From Excoecaria cochinchinensis (Eukaryota; Streptophyta; Magnoliopsida; Malpighiales; Euphorbiaceae), in NCBI GenBank assembly GCA_947683425.1, contig CANTUQ010000119.1:6411001-6475000 (forward strand): DNA of 64,000 bases, given 5' to 3'. The first letter of the stretch is position 1. Every line of letters begins with the position of its first letter. Below the pieces are notes generated by a model that saw only the letters and a list, made by a program, of their open reading frames with translations, was not told where the DNA came from and searched no databases. Below, one piece after another: positions 46,153 through 59,295 of this stretch. The position numbers were made by a program, and so were the translations under genes.

Positions 46153-47330
46153 GCAGCAGTATTAGAACCGGTGGATTCAGCAAATACTCCCTGATAGCAT
46201 CAAAGGCTTTCTAACAGTCGTCATTCCATACTACAGGCTGGTTTCTTCTGAGCAACTTAAAGATTGGCTCGCAAATTGAAGTAAGTTTGGCAATAAACCT
46301 ACTGACATACTGCAACTTACTTACCCAAAAACCTTCGGACATCCTTCTCCTTCTGAAGCACTGGCATTTCTCAGATGACTTTGACCTTATCTGGGTCAAG
46401 CTGAATCCCCCTCTGGCTGACTACATGTCCTAACAATTTCCCTGAAGTGACACAAAATATGCATTTCTTGGGGTTAAATCGCATATTGTATTTACCGATC
46501 CTCTGAAAGATCATTTCTAGAGCCTTAAAATGACTCTCACTAGTGGCTGACTTAATCACCATGTCATCTACGTACACCTCTACCTCCTTGTGGATAAATC
46601 ATCTCGAATCCTTGTTGCTATTCTCTGATAGGTTGCGCCTGCATTCTTCAAACTGAATGGCATTACCCTATAAGCAAACGTCCACCATTCAGTGATAAAG
46701 GCTGTCTTGATCCGATCGGTTATCTTGTTAAGGATCTAGTTGTAGCCTGCATAACCATCCACGAAGATATACATCATGCAAGCAGCTGTACTATCTACTA
46801 ACACATCTATGTGATGCAATGAAAAGTCATCTTTTGGACAAGCTTTGTTCAGGTCTCAATAATCTACACATATGCGCACTTTGCCATTCTTCTTGGCCAT
46901 CGGGACAACATTGGCCAACCAGGTTGGGTACTGTACTTCAATTAAGAACCTGGCCTCAATCTGTTTATGAATCTCTTCTTTTACCTTATCTGCCCATTCT
47001 AGCCTGAGCCTCCTAAGTTTCTGCTTTACTGGCTTATGGTCTGGGTAAGTCAAGATAGCATGCTCTGTGATTTCACGGTCTACTCCTGGCATATCTTCAT
47101 AGGTCCAGGCAAAGACTTTTTCGTGTTTTCTTAAAATTCTCTCAAATTTTTCTCTCTCTTCAAGAGTTACGTCAAATGCTATCAAGATCTCTTTTGGGTT
47201 TTCTAAAGTTCCAAGATTAAATGGAGTAGTATCGGTTGAATTAATGTCAAATCTAAATGAATTATAATCATGATTATGCATAATGAAATCATCATAAACA
47301 TCATTCAAGTAGGTAAAATTATTCATATTA
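46153..47330 (-). pseudogene. pol: Element H reverse transcriptase
   Basis: Read downward from 47326: HEKVFAWTYEDMPGVD near 47120, the RT fingers (WLANVVPMAKKNGKVRICVDY) near 46920-46860, then the palm with YVDDMVIKS near 46570 and FNPKKCIFCV near 46480, GHVVSQRGIQ near 46430 and the thumb near 46300. The HEKVFAW...PGVD start is typical of Tat-lineage pol. At least six stops or shifts. The frame breaks at 46153 where solo LTR G is inserted and resumes at 21169. Confidence 0.88.
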
Positions 47331-48735
47331 TTAATAGAACTGGAAATGTTATGAACATCATTAAAAAGTTCAGGTGTAAAAAGAAAATCTAAACTATTTT
47401 CTTCTTCTTCTTTCGTCAGTGCAGATGTTGCAACCGATGGTTTTAGATCAAACTAACATTTTGGAGGTACTGTTGCAACACCCTGCATGACTTCACTCTA
47501 TCTCTCTGCAGCTTTTTCTTCCATCTTCGCTTTCCCTTTCACTCGGGCAGCCATCAGCCTCTCTGTAATAATTTCTTAGGGTGTCTCGCCGTTCCATACT
47601 ATCTCTTTGGTCATGATTTCCACATTCCAAAAGCTCTCTACTGGCTTGATCAATCCGATGTCCCAATCGAAGACATCATTGAAGACCTTGAAACCCGATA
47701 CAATTTTTCTATCAACCTACTGCGGTTCTGCTTCCCCCATGTAGGCATATACTGCAGTTGCTGGCACAAAGCTTTCTCTAATATAGGGGATCTCATCCAC
47801 TGACTTCTTGCCCTTCTTTGCAACACCTTCATACCCAAGGCCCCTCCTATCCTTCTGGCCTTTAGTAGCAATGGCTGTTGGCGATCCCTGTGAGTTCTTG
47901 CCTAGACCCGCATCCGGGAGGAATGACATCCTCTTCATCATATTTAGCACTTAAGGGATTCCTTTCATAAGTTCCTCTTTGTCTATCAAAACAACATGAA
48001 ATCCACTGAAAGGCTGTCTTGCAATTTCCAATACTGATACCTGATTCTACCGCATAGCTCTTATAGTCACAACTTGCCCCTCATGAGGAATCTTAACCAT
48101 TTGGTGTAGAGTAAAGGGCACCCCTCCAAGCTTATGGAACCAAGGCCTTCCTAAGAGGGCTGAAAAGTTGGCAGGAATGGGTAAGACCACAAATTCTACC
48201 TCAGTTTCCACTAGCCCCGTCTTGACTACCGTTTTATATGTCTCCGAAGCCTACCTCCGCGAGTTGTCATAAGCTATGATCGTTAAATCAGACTTAGCTA
48301 ACATATCCTCTATAACTCCGAAAGCTGCCATCGCCACCAGTGGGCATACATTAATTAATGAACCATCGTCCACCATGACACATGCAGTGTGCTTTTGATT
48401 GACCTGAGCCCTTATATAAAGGGGGCGATTATGATTGCGGCCTTCTGCCGGCAAGTCATCAATTGTGAATACCACATTCTCTCTGATACCCCCCTTGACT
48501 GCATCTAACAATTCTTTAGGGGATATGATTGTTGCCACTGTAGTGTCACACAAAACCTCTACTAGCTTTTGCCTATGGGATGGAGACTGCCTCAGCAAAT
48601 CCCAAATTGAAATTTGAGTCGGCATCTTTTTCAATTGCCTCATTATTGGATCCTCCTCTGGCTCTTTTTCTTTTTGGCCTATTGCTTGATCTTGTGGCCT
48701 ATCAGCTTCCGGAGGCTACCCTTTCGCTTCAGGTC
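47331..48735 (-). pseudogene. pol: Element H protease and linker
   Basis: Protease active site VMVDDGSLINVCPL near 48375 (DDGS, as in Tat elements), preceded by KMPTQISIWDLLRQSP near 48600, a phrase common before the Tat protease. Downstream, AGLGKNSQG and RRGLGYEG near 47900-47820 form the glycine-rich G-patch-like stretch between protease and RT. Several stops. Confidence 0.8.
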
Positions 48736-50511
48736 ACCGCTCTAACTTTCTTCTTTTCTTTCTTCTCCTCTTCCTCCTCCAAACCCCACGAGTCGGCCAC
48801 ATTCATCAGTTGACCAGCAATCAATCACTGCCGTGGGAAGCCCTTCTTCACTTACCTCATGGTGGCACGTGACAGCAGTGTTGGCATCGATGCCGTACAA
48901 ATCTTTCAATACAAACCATTTGGGCAAACGGGACCCGATCATGAACACAGGTGGAGGCACATTATTATAATTGGACTTCTTCTTATTCCCTCTTTTCTCA
49001 GGATCTGTGATCTGCATGGAATCGATCAAATCCTGAATTGTATGCCGTAATGCCTTACACTCATCAGTCGTGTGCCCGGTATGTTGATGATATGCACAGT
49101 ATTCATTATCCTTGTGCCCTGGCAAACCTTAGGTCCTTGCCGGTCGGGGTGGTAAAGGCTGTAATTTCCCCTCCTTCATCAGCTTTCTGAGTACCCATGA
49201 GAGAGATCTTCCTAGATTAGAGAAATACCTCGGAGCAGTGCTAGTAGCTGAGACCTCAACTATCTTCCTTGTGCCACTGCTGGAGCCTACTAGCCTACTT
49301 GCCTCTTGGCTACAATTGCTCTTCTTGGCATAACCCTCATTGCTCGCTCTTCTTGTGAGGTACTCTCCCTCTGCTTTGATGGCAATATCCTTCAGTGATT
49401 TCTAGTCTCTCAGACCCTTCATCTTCATCTCGTTCCTTAGATAGGGGCTAGCATTCTTGATAAAAAACTGAATCTGATCTTGGGTATCTGGCTTTCTCTT
49501 TATTTCCATCACCTAGTTCCTCCATCGGGTTAGAAACTCGTGAAAGGACTCACCGAATTTCTGTTGCAGAAACTCCAAGTCCTTTAGGGTCACCTCCATC
49601 CTCGTGCTGCAGTCATATTGCCTGAGAAATTCTTCCGTCAATAAGTCCCAATCCTCTTTAGTCCTTCGGTCTAGACAATGGTACCAATCCACCGCCGGGC
49701 CGGTTAAGCTCAGACTGAAGTATTCTATTTTCTGCCTCTTCGTCAAAGTAGTACCCTTCATTACCAGTGCGTATTGCTTTATGTGGGTAGTAGGGTCAGA
49801 AGTGCCATCAAATTTTGGGACATCCGGCATTTTAAAGTTTATAGGGATCACATCCTCTCCCTAAAATTCTTTGTCCTCAAGATTCATTCCCTGTCCTCAA
49901 GTCAACATCCTCGTCATTGCCTCAAACTTCTCCTCCATCTTCTTCTAGAGGGCCTCTTCATTCTGAGGTGCCTTTCCCCTCACTGACACTTGTTCCTCAT
50001 ACTCGCCTTCTTCCCAATCCTCATCTACCCTACGGGCAAGCCCCCTTCTTTGTCCTGCCAACATGTTGGCCCTTAAATCCACTAGCGATGGATGAATATC
50101 TTCAACTGGGTCTTCTCTGACCTCCTCCTGTTCATTTTATCTCATGGAAGGAGGAGTTGGGTTTTGTGGCGCACCATGTAAGGCCATATTTGCCATCATG
50201 GCCATCATTCGATTCTTGAACTCCTCAAACTGTCTTCCCACTTCCTCGATTATCATGGCCCTGGTAGTGTCTGTCCCTCTTAGTGAATTAGCCATTTCAC
50301 TGTGCAAGGAGAACTGGGATGATGTAGCGTGATTGGTCTCGAAAATTGTATCTGAGTACTCTGCCCTTTCCTGTAGTTCAAAGAATGGGTTTTTGCATAG
50401 CCGCCCCCGAGGACCGCTTGACCACTTGGGTACATCTATGATGGCTGCAAAACATATCAAGTCAGGATGATGCATGAATGCGATAAGATGCATGAACGTG
50501 CTATGCATCAC
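48736..50511 (-). pseudogene. gag: Element H gag
   Basis: N-terminal segment FFELQERAEYSDTIFE near 50360, then an acidic linker. The capsid core spans 49840-49510: PKFDGTSDPTTHIKQY, FSLSLTGPAVDWYHCL and LTEEFLRQYD, i.e. a Retrotrans_gag-type domain. A C-H-H-C knuckle (CAYHQHTGHTTDEC) is near 49090, of the form used by Tat-lineage elements. Stops at 50137 and 49513 and several shifts. The true start lies near 50500 or is lost to J. Confidence 0.85.
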
Positions 50512-50576
50512 CTATAAATCACATTCAAGCATATAGGTCCATCCAACCTTGTCACTCCCGCACACGAGGTCATAGT
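50512..50576 (-). other. Remaining H leader before copia insertion
   Basis: Sixty-five bases left of the J LTR. ATAGT (50572-50576) is the expected TSD for J, whose partner should lie beyond the right window edge. Confidence 0.6.
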
Positions 50577-52135
50577 TGTTGGGTTTCAACGGAATAATTC
50601 AAATTAAATGCAGCGGAATAAAACCGAAACCCGAAGACAGGATCCAAGTATATTCAATTGATTCAAAAGGAAGAGATTAAGATTTACTGACCTTAGAACG
50701 AAAATAACTCCTTTTCTCGGACTTTAGGTGCTGCTTCAATCACGAACACCCTCTACCGGTATCCACATGCACAAACCAACGAATAGAACTCGTAGGGGTG
50801 CTACCTCCCCTATGTTGCGAATGGATTTTTTTATTTTTTCTTTCTCAAAGAAAAGGTGGCTAGGTTTTCTTTTTCTTATTCTTATAAGAAAAGAGATGTA
50901 CAGCCACTCTAAATCTATTCTTACTTAAAAAACGTGATTAGAGTTATCATATGGGTTAATCTCTTTTCTTAACATATATCTATATGTATGTAAATAAGTT
51001 TAAAACCCTAATAGGTAAATAATGATATTATCTCTAATTCAAAATTAAGAGATATTTACATTATATATATATATATATTTATTTATTTATTTCTTATTCA
51101 AAATAATAAGAAATATTATATTAATACATACTATTATCTCATATTCAAAATAAGAGATATATGTATATGTACATATATAAATATATATAAGTATGTAATT
51201 TTGAAATTAAATATAAATACCTTTATTTATATATTATTCTGAAATAACCTGATAAAATCCATTTTGTTCATTTTGGTCTTAGTGTGTGACCCAATAGGTT
51301 TATATTATGTTGGCAGTGGGCCTAATCCCATAATAGGCCCATAAGTCATAATTGGTCTCTAGCAAGACATTATGACTACCCAAATAATATAAATATCGTT
51401 AGTCAGATTTTAACCTGACAATAGAACATGCTATTATCCTTTTGTCACACGATATCTTGTTTGAACATAAGTCATGGTACATGTCAAACTTATATTGTTA
51501 AAACATATAATTTCCCGATCACTAAGTAGACTGATAAATTCATATGACATTGATGACACTATCAATTCATTCGAGCATGGCCATGCATTTTACCGTCCTA
51601 CTTATCGAGGGGCCCAATAGATATCTCTCTCATTAGAGAGGGACAAATTCCATCTTAATTATTCACTTTCCTCCGCATAATTCTCATTATGTCATAAACT
51701 TTATAATTATCCGATTAAAGATAACGTTTGATTATGTCAAAACTTAATGATCCTTATATAGGAAACCGTGATAACCTGTGGTCAAAGGATTCAATAACAT
51801 ATCTATTATAAGATCACTTATGACACTATCCCATGTAGTGATCTTACAGTGGGTCTATCCAGTGCTTTGTTCTCTAACAAATACCTATAGATTTGATTTA
51901 TATCATCATATATAATCATCCCATGATTATCAATGCAAATCTATACTAGTCTTAATTTATCTTTATGCCCATTAGTGATAAATGACTAGGGATAATATGA
52001 ATAACATTGTTATTCATAAACATTACAATTATGTAACATGCCAATAATATTATCGTTAAGAAAACCATTATATAAATGAAAATGTAATCATTAAATCAAG
52101 GTCCAAATGTTTTGCCTAGGGCATAACCACTAACA
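50577..52135 (-). repeat. 3' LTR of copia element J (1559 bp)
   Basis: Plus orientation TGTTGGGTTTCAAC...CCACTAACA; minus orientation TGTTAGTGG...CCCAACA. AT-rich, with (TA)n near 51064-51080. It is long for a copia LTR. No coding. Confidence 0.8.
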
Positions 52136-52150
52136 ATCTCCCACTTGCAC
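52136..52150 (-). promoter_or_regulatory. Polypurine tract of J
   Basis: The minus strand reads GTGCAAGTGGGAGAT directly before TGTTAGTGG, ten bases after the RNase H stop codon. Confidence 0.75.
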
Positions 52151-52159
52151 TAGGCCCAA

Positions 52160-55100
52160 TCATACATACATATATCTAATACCCATTGACCTAGTATGTC
52201 CATCATGTTTGGCTTGTGGGAGAGCCTTGGTAAGTGGATCGGCGATGTTATCATCAGTAGGTTCTCTGCATATCTTGATGTCTCCTCTCTCAATTATTTC
52301 TCTAATGAGATGGAAACGCCTGAGTATATATTTTGATCTCTGGTGATATCTGGGCTCCTTAGCTTGTGTAATAGCACCATTGTTGTCACAATAAAGATCC
52401 ACTGGGTTGCTGATACTAGGTACTACTCCCAATTCAGCAATGAATTTCTTGATCCATACTGCTTCTTTAGCTGCATCTGATGCTGCTATATACTTAGCTT
52501 CTGTTGTAGAATCTGTGACAGTGCTTTGTTTAGAACTTTTTCAGCTTATAGCACCTCCATTTTACACAAATACATATCCTGACTGCGATCTAAAGTCATC
52601 TTTGTCAGATTGGAAGGTTGCATCTGTATAACCATTTATTACTAGCTCATCTTCCAATCCTCCATATATTAAGAATGCATCCTTAGTTCTTTTTAAGCAC
52701 TTAAGGATATTCTTAACAGCTGTCCAGTGACTTTCATCGGGATCTGACTGGTATCTGCTCATCATGCTCAAAGCATACGAAACATCTGGTCGAGTGCATA
52801 ACATGCCATACATGATTGATCCTATTGCCGAAGCATAAGGAATCATACCCATGTGATCTCGCTCATCAGATGTCATTGGACATTGAGTCTTGCTAAGAAT
52901 AATGCCATGAGACATTGGCAAAAATCCTCTTTTGGAATTCTGCATACTGAATCTATTTAGCACCTTATCTATATAAGTGATTTCACTCAGACCAATTATC
53001 CTTTTAGATCTATCCCTATAGATCTTAATCCCAAGGATATAAGCAGCTTCGCCCAAATCTTTCATTGAAAAAGATTTCCCTAACCAATCTTTTGTCTTTT
53101 GCATGATCGGTATGTCATTTCCAATACGTAATATGTCATCGACATATAATACAAGAAACATCACAGTGCTCCCACTAATCTTCTTGTATACACAAGGTTC
53201 ATCCTCATTTTTGATAAACCCAAACTCTTTGATTGTTTCATCAAAATGAAGATTCCAGCTCCGAGAAGCTTACTTCAATCCATAAATTGATCTTTGCAGC
53301 TTACATACCTTTCTAGAATTCTCAAGATGGACAAAACCCTCAGGTTGTGTCATGTACACATCCTCAAGTAAGTTTCCATTGAGAAATGTTGTTTTGACGT
53401 CCATTTGCCATATCTTATAGTCATAATATGCAGCAATGGCAATAAGAATTCTTATTGATTTAAGCATTGCGACTGGTGAAAAGCTTTCATCATAGTCAAT
53501 ACCATGAGTTTGTTTGACCCCTTTTGCAACGAGCCTTGCTTTAAAGGTATTTACTTTGCCATCCATGTCGGTTTTCTTTTTAAAAACCCATTTACACCCA
53601 ATGGTTTTAATCCCCTCAGGTGGATTAATCAAGTTCAAAACTTGGTTATTATACATGGATTGCATCTCAGATTTCATGGCTTCTAGCCATTTCTCAGATT
53701 CTGGACCTAATACGGTATCTTGATAGGTAGTAGGCTCATCTTGATCCATGAGCATTACTTCATGACTATCTGTCACAAGAAATCCATATCTCTCGGGCTC
53801 ATGTCGTATTCTATTAGATCTATGAGGTACTTGTGTAACAGGTACAGGTTCCACAACAGTTTGTGAAACTTCTTGAGTTTCCATCAATGGTTCTATATTT
53901 TCTTGTGGTTCTCGAATTTCTTCAAGTTGTACTTTACTCCCACTGGTTCTTTTAGAAATAAATTCCTTTTCTAGAAAGACAACATTTCGAGCAACAAACA
54001 CTTTGTTCTCAGAAGGGTTATAAAAGTAATATCCTTTAGTTTCCTTAGGATATCCCACAAAAAGACATTTATCAGATTTTGGTGCTAATTTATCTAAGAC
54101 CTGCCGTTTGACATAAGCCTCACAGCCCCAAATCTTTAGAAAAGATAAACTAGGAGTTCTCCCGGTCCATATCTCATATGGTGTCTTTTCAACCGCTTTA
54201 GATGGAACTCGATTCAAATTGAATGCGGTTATTTTTAATGCATAACCCCAAAAGGATAACGAAAGATCTGTTTGACTCATCATAGATCGAACCATATCTA
54301 ATAAAGTTCGATTCCTCCTTTCAGATACACCATTCCATTGTGGTGTTCCTGGTGGAGTTAACTGCGAAACAATTCCATAATCTCTTAGATGATTGTCAAA
54401 CTCTTGGCTCAAATATTCACCACCTCAATCAGAACGAAGTGCCTTAATAGTTTTAACAAGTTGATTTTGTACTTCATTTTGAAACGTTCTGAACATTTCA
54501 AATGATTCATGTTTATGTTTCATTAGATAGACATAACCATATCTACTGAAATCATCAGTGAATGTAATGAAGTATTAAAATCCTCCCCTGGCATTTATGC
54601 TTAATGGGCCACATACATCAGAATGTACAAGGCCTAATAAGTTAGTGGCCCTTTCACTACGTCCAGTAAAAGGATCCTTTGTTATCTTGCCTAATAAACA
54701 AGATTCACAATTATCAAATGATTGCAAAAGTCCATCTGAATGGAGTTTAGCTATGCATTTCTCATTTATATGGCCAAGGCGACAATGCCATAAATATGTT
54801 GTATTTAAATCATTTGGTTATGATTTCTTTGTAGTTATGTTATAAATATCATGATTATTGGATGTTTCTAGGTTTAGGACATAAAGCCCACAATATAAAT
54901 CATCAATACTATAAAGCATGTCATCATAATAAATAGAGCATTTCTTATTCTTAATAAGAAAAGAAAAACCTTCATCATCCAAACTTGAAACTGAAATAAT
55001 ATTCCTGCTCAAACTAGGAACATAATAGCAATTGTTCAAAACTAACAAAACCCCATTGGGCAAAGTCAATTCATAAGATCCTACAGCTAGAGCAGCAACT

Positions 55101-56101
55101 TTTGCTCCATTCCCAACTCGTAGGTCCACTTCGCCCTTTTTCAGCTGCCTACTACTTTTGAGTCCCTACACATTTGTACAAATGTGAGATCCACATCCAG
55201 TATCTAATACCCAGGAATTAAAAGTAGATAAGTTAATTTCTATAATATAAATACTTGAAGAAGTAGTCTCACCACTCTTCTTCTTCTTCAACTCTTCTAA
55301 GTAGAGTTTGCAGTTCCTCTTCCAATGACTAGGTACATTGCAGTGGAAGCAAACTCCCTCCTTTGGAGGTTTAGCCTTGGGCTTGGGTTTGGGCTTAGGC
55401 TTACCACCAACTTTTACCTTCGCCTTAGCCTTACCGTTAACTTTCATGCCTTTCCCTTTGTTGACCATCAGAACATGGCCAGGCTTCTTACTTATGCTTT
55501 GCTCAGCTGTTTTGAGCATGGCATGCAGCTCAGCTATAGATTTCTCCATATTATTCATGTTGTAGTTCATGACAAAATGGTCATAACTATCAGGTAATGA
55601 ATTAAGGATCAAATCCGTTGCCAGTTCTAAATTGAGGGCAAATCCAAGCCTCTTAAGGTGATCAATATAGCCGTTCATTTTCAAAACATGAGAGCTAACT
55701 GAAGAACCTTCAGCCATCTTGCAAGAATGCAAAGCTTTGGTAGTCTCTTACCTTTCTTGCCTAGCCTACTGTTGGAAAGTCTGCTTGAGATGAGTACTCA
55801 ACTCATAAGCCTCCATGTTTTCCAGATGCTTCTGAAACTCTGGAGCCATGGTAGCTAAAATAAGACAGCCAACGTCCACAGAATCATCAACATGTTTCTT
55901 ATATTTCTCTTTGACTGCCCTTGTGGCATCAGCAGGTGGCTCATTGGGAATAGGCTCATCCAACACATACAGCTTCCTTTCCTGCTTGAGGACAATTCTC
56001 AAATTTCTGAACCAGTCAAGGAAGTTTGTGCCAATTTTCTTAAGTTTGTCCTTCTCAAGGACTGATCGCAGTGACATAGTAGAAGTATTATTTGATTCCA
56101 T
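52160..56101 (-). pseudogene. gag-pol: Element J gag-pol (Ty1/copia), about 1300 codons, degraded
   Basis: ATG at 56101 (MESNNTSTMSLRS). Gag: FLDWFRNLRIVLKQERK near 56020, LPDSYDHFVMNY near 55590 and zinc knuckle CFHCNVPSHWKRNC near 55330. Protease: WVLDTGCGSHIC near 55195. GAG-pre-integrase: LWHCRLGHINEK near 54780. Integrase: HSDVCGP near 54615 and WNGVSERRNRT near 54320. RT: WVFKKKTDMDG near 53580, QMDVKTTFLNG near 53390 and YVDDI near 53140. RNase H: GYTDATFQSD near 52620, YCDNNGAITQAKEP near 52385 and DNIADPLTKALPQ near 52230. It ends TGA at 52160-52162. Interrupted by stops at 55166, 53270 (after SIYGLK, CAA to TAA) and 52562, and by shifts near 55750, 54830 and 54420. Confidence 0.93.
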
Positions 56102-57054
56102 TAATCTACAAACATGCAAGATAAATAATATTAGTACCAATTTCATTTTAGGTTTTCTTATGAACTCCCACTAAAATAATAACCCTCAATAATAATTACA
56201 ATAATTATAATAATTTAGTGGGCTAAGATCCATATTTCACTTAACTCTAAGTCAGCTTTGGCATGACGTTTATAGTTAAGTTATTTAGGTAGGTAGCTCA
56301 TTTACCAATTATATCTTATATAACTCTTAGATCATTTATGGGATTTTGACATCATATGTCCCGGCATGTTATAATCCCATCTTATACCCTTAGGCCCAAA
56401 ATCGTTTTGATAGCCTAATTAAGTCTAACCATTTTAAACATATGAGTAGCACCATTACCCATCTTGCCTTACTAGGATAACCTAATGTACTTCGCTTTGC
56501 CAGAACCCACATTTTGGTGATCTTAGTCTTGACAAGTGTTTTAATAATGGATGGCATATAACTTAAAATTATGGTGAGGGATTTAATTTTAACTTATGAT
56601 GTCTAATTATTTACATACATCATGCATCAATTCATACATGTCATCTTATACACATATATAAACATTCATCTCATCACATACTAAGAACATATGCATAATA
56701 TATATAAAACCATATCATAGCATGGCCAAATCTATATTGATCCTCATAGCCAATATGAAGATCAAAGGTCAATCCTAGGTGTGAAAAATGGACTTGATTA
56801 AAATCTTCCATCTTGCACCTCCATCGCTATGGATTTGAATTGATCTCCATTGTTGCTCTTCGTCTTCATTACAATAATAATACAAAGATATTCTACTACA
56901 ACTATTGAATAAAATAAAGATTACAACAAAATTAACGACACGCAGGTCGTATTTAAAATTACAAACCCTTAAAATAGATAAAATAAAATTCATCCACAAA
57001 AGGTTCAATTGGCCATGCTATGCACCATACAAAGACATCACACATAAACATAAT
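56102..57054 (-). other. Leader region of J, non-coding
   Basis: AT-rich leader between the gag start and the insertion point of E. No PBS was found here, in agreement with it lying on the far side of E. ATAAT (57050-57054) is the TSD candidate for E. Confidence 0.6.
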
Positions 57055-57136
57055 TGTGACGCACGCCGGATCCCGGCGGCCGCCCATGGGACCGCCCACA
57101 CGAGGGCGATCGGGGCATTTGTGGGTCCGTTGACAG

Positions 57137-57420
57137 CTTGCAATAAATCGCAAGTGCGTCTATGTTGGGCAACAAGGAGGTTTCATGGAGTCGCCACCCA
57201 ATAGAACATTGGGAAAGTTACTCTCGCCTCGGAGAGCCTAAGACTGCGCTTGGTATCCATTTTGGGCCAACCAGAGGGGTCCTCGAATGTAAACTTCTCG
57301 CCCTAAGGAGCCTAGGATTAGCGCTAAAGTCTCGTGGCACAAAAAGGTGTCTTGGAGGGTAAACCTCTAGCCTCTTTGAGCCCAAAGACCAGAGCTGGGT
57401 CCGGGATTTCTCATCTATTT
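57137..57420 (-). promoter_or_regulatory. Conserved U5 block with PBS-like site and hairpin (E)
   Basis: Homologous to the blocks in D and F. TGGCGACTCCA on the minus strand at 57196-57186; hairpin on the minus strand CTTGCGA-TTTA-TTGCAAG (57154-57137), where one pair is G-U instead of A-U. Confidence 0.6.
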
Positions 57421-58666
57421 CTACCTCGATTACTTTATAATTAAATTTTAAATTATCATTGATTCGCTCTCCCTCCATACGATGCAATTTATTAAAGGCA
57501 CATTTATTCATGTTTGGAAAGCCATAAATGAGCAAGTAAATATCAAAAGACGATAAATTATAATAATACAAGGAGCGGAATACAACTCCCTTTATAAAGG
57601 TGCGATACATACACAAATCGGGGCATCGTTTGTTTTGAGGACTTTGGTCCTCGCATGCATCATTATCAAAATTGGATATTTTTGTTCGTAATGATTTTTA
57701 TTGGATAAAAATGGGGTGTTGGACCCCTTTGCCTTTGTGTAAACCTCATTTTATTGAATATAAAACATTGAGTCATTTTTATACATTAACGAGATATGAA
57801 AAGAGTACATCCATATACATAGAATAATCAATGAATAACAAATGCAGGAAATAATCAAAAGGATTAGGAAACTAAACCGGACGAAAATCCTCCGAATACG
57901 GCAGGTAGCCACTCAAGCTCGGGATAGTCCAAGAGAATCAATATACACTCATAGAAAGTTAAAAGATGTCAATATACATACAATCAACATGTGGGAATCC
58001 AAAGGGACTTGAAAAAAATATAAAATCGTTTGAAAGGGAAGAGATAGACCCACCGACGGCCTCTTTTAGGAGACCGACGGGCGTCAGTCAAGGTGACCGA
58101 CATGTCCGTCTGTCACTCAAAAGGACGGCGTCTGTAGATGAGGTGACCGACGGGCGTCGGTGATAGAGATGACCCATCGGTCACCACTGTCTCCGAAAAA
58201 CAGAAAGAGAAAAATCCTTTTAAGGCCAAAAAGAGATTTTACAATAAAATCAAGTAATGAGAGTCAAAATAAAGAAAAATAATGGCAAAATTGGAAGAAT
58301 TAACAAATAAAGAATAAATATGGAATGATATGGAGAAGGAATCCGGAATATTTACCCTCAGATAATCGCTTTGGGTGAAATTCTTGTGTTGATTAGAGCC
58401 CCGCATGTTCCACGAAAAGCAAGATGAAGGATTGAAAAGAGGAAATCAGATTACTTCCTTCTCAAATCTTCAAAGTATTGTTTTTGGAATCAAAATCTAA
58501 AGGAAAACTAATTGGTTTTTAGTCCCTTTGGATGGATTTGATCCTCTTTTGAAAAAATTTCATTATGAAATGTGTTTGCTGGAAGAGAGAGAAAATATGC
58601 TTAAATTTTGGCAGAGTTTCCCTTCTTAAAAATTTTTGGAACCCCTTTTCTATTGAAAATCCGGAG

Positions 58667-58893
58667 CTTTTATAAGCCAGACACGACCGACGGGCGTCGA
58701 AAGAATCCTTCTGACACAAGGATTCGTCCGACGGCCCTGCCACATCAACCGACAGGCGTCGGAAGGGTTGCGAGCTCCGGGAAACCAGGCGGCGTTCTGA
58801 CAGGGGCGGTGACTTTCCGACAGGCGTCGAAAAATACCACAAGCCGTCGGTGACCCCAAGCGACGGGCTGACTTCACAGACGGGCTGGCCGTC
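58667..58893 (-). promoter_or_regulatory. E LTR U3 promoter: TATA box and GACGGGC palindromes
   Basis: TATAAAAG on the minus strand at 58674-58667. Upstream of it (higher coordinates) are CCGACGGGCGTCG, CCGACAGGCGTCGG, CGACAGGCGTCG and GACGGGCTGGCCGTC (58879-58893). Confidence 0.75.
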
Positions 58894-59295
58894 TGTGGAG
58901 GAAAAAAAGCCTTTTGACTCTAAAAAACCTCTGTTTTCCCCCCTCTGCCTACGAAAGGTAAAAAGACTCGCTTCTCATAAAACGCGGGACTAAAATCCCC
59001 AAATCCAAACCATTTATACAGGCCAAGATATTGATTTCATCATAGGGTAACCTCTGATCCGGACCGCTCCGAGACACGGTTGGGGAAACTAGTGCACAAG
59101 CGCCTAGATAATCCAAAACTCAGAGAAAGGACAGAAAGAAAGAAGGCGTACCTGTGACGGTTCTTACCTTCCACGCCTTTTGCCGGGTAGACCTCGTCTC
59201 GGCCTGGTCAGCGATGCGAAGATATCCTTACCAAATCTCGTCTCGACTTGTAGGGGTTGGTGAGACGTAGCATTCTCTAGCTACGGACTCGAAGA

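Larger units (their letters stand above)
17161..50576 (-). mobile_element. Element H: old Tat/Ogre-lineage Ty3/gypsy element
   Basis: On the minus strand: gag (50511-48736), protease and linker (48735-47331), RT (47330-46153), then after the 25-kb insertion G the RNase H, a second archaeal-type RNase H, and integrase (21169-18980). Next comes an antisense ORF (17257-18555, plus strand). Its left end is cut by LTR K at 17160 and its right end by copia element J at 50577; neither H LTR is in the window. Dual RNase H plus an antisense accessory ORF is the arrangement described for Tat-lineage elements such as Retand. Coding is ruined by many stops and frameshifts, so it is the oldest layer. Confidence 0.87.
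50577..57054 (-). mobile_element. Element J: Ty1/copia retrotransposon, 5' end split off by E
   Basis: Has a 3' LTR (50577-52135), PPT, gag-pol in copia order (gag, protease, integrase, RT, RNase H; 56101 to 52160) and about 950 bp of leader. Its PBS and 5' LTR are not in the window because element E is inserted at 57055 in the leader. It is inserted in H just upstream of gag. Confidence 0.88.
57055..59081 (-). repeat. 3' LTR of element E (about 2.03 kb)
   Basis: Plus orientation begins TGTGACGCACGCCGG; collinear with the reverse complement of D. The outer boundary is clear. At the inner edge the expected TGTAAGCA is missing, and CCGTGTCTCGG abuts TTTCCCCAA (minus strand), so the last few bases are deleted or changed and 59081 is approximate. 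Confidence 0.82.
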
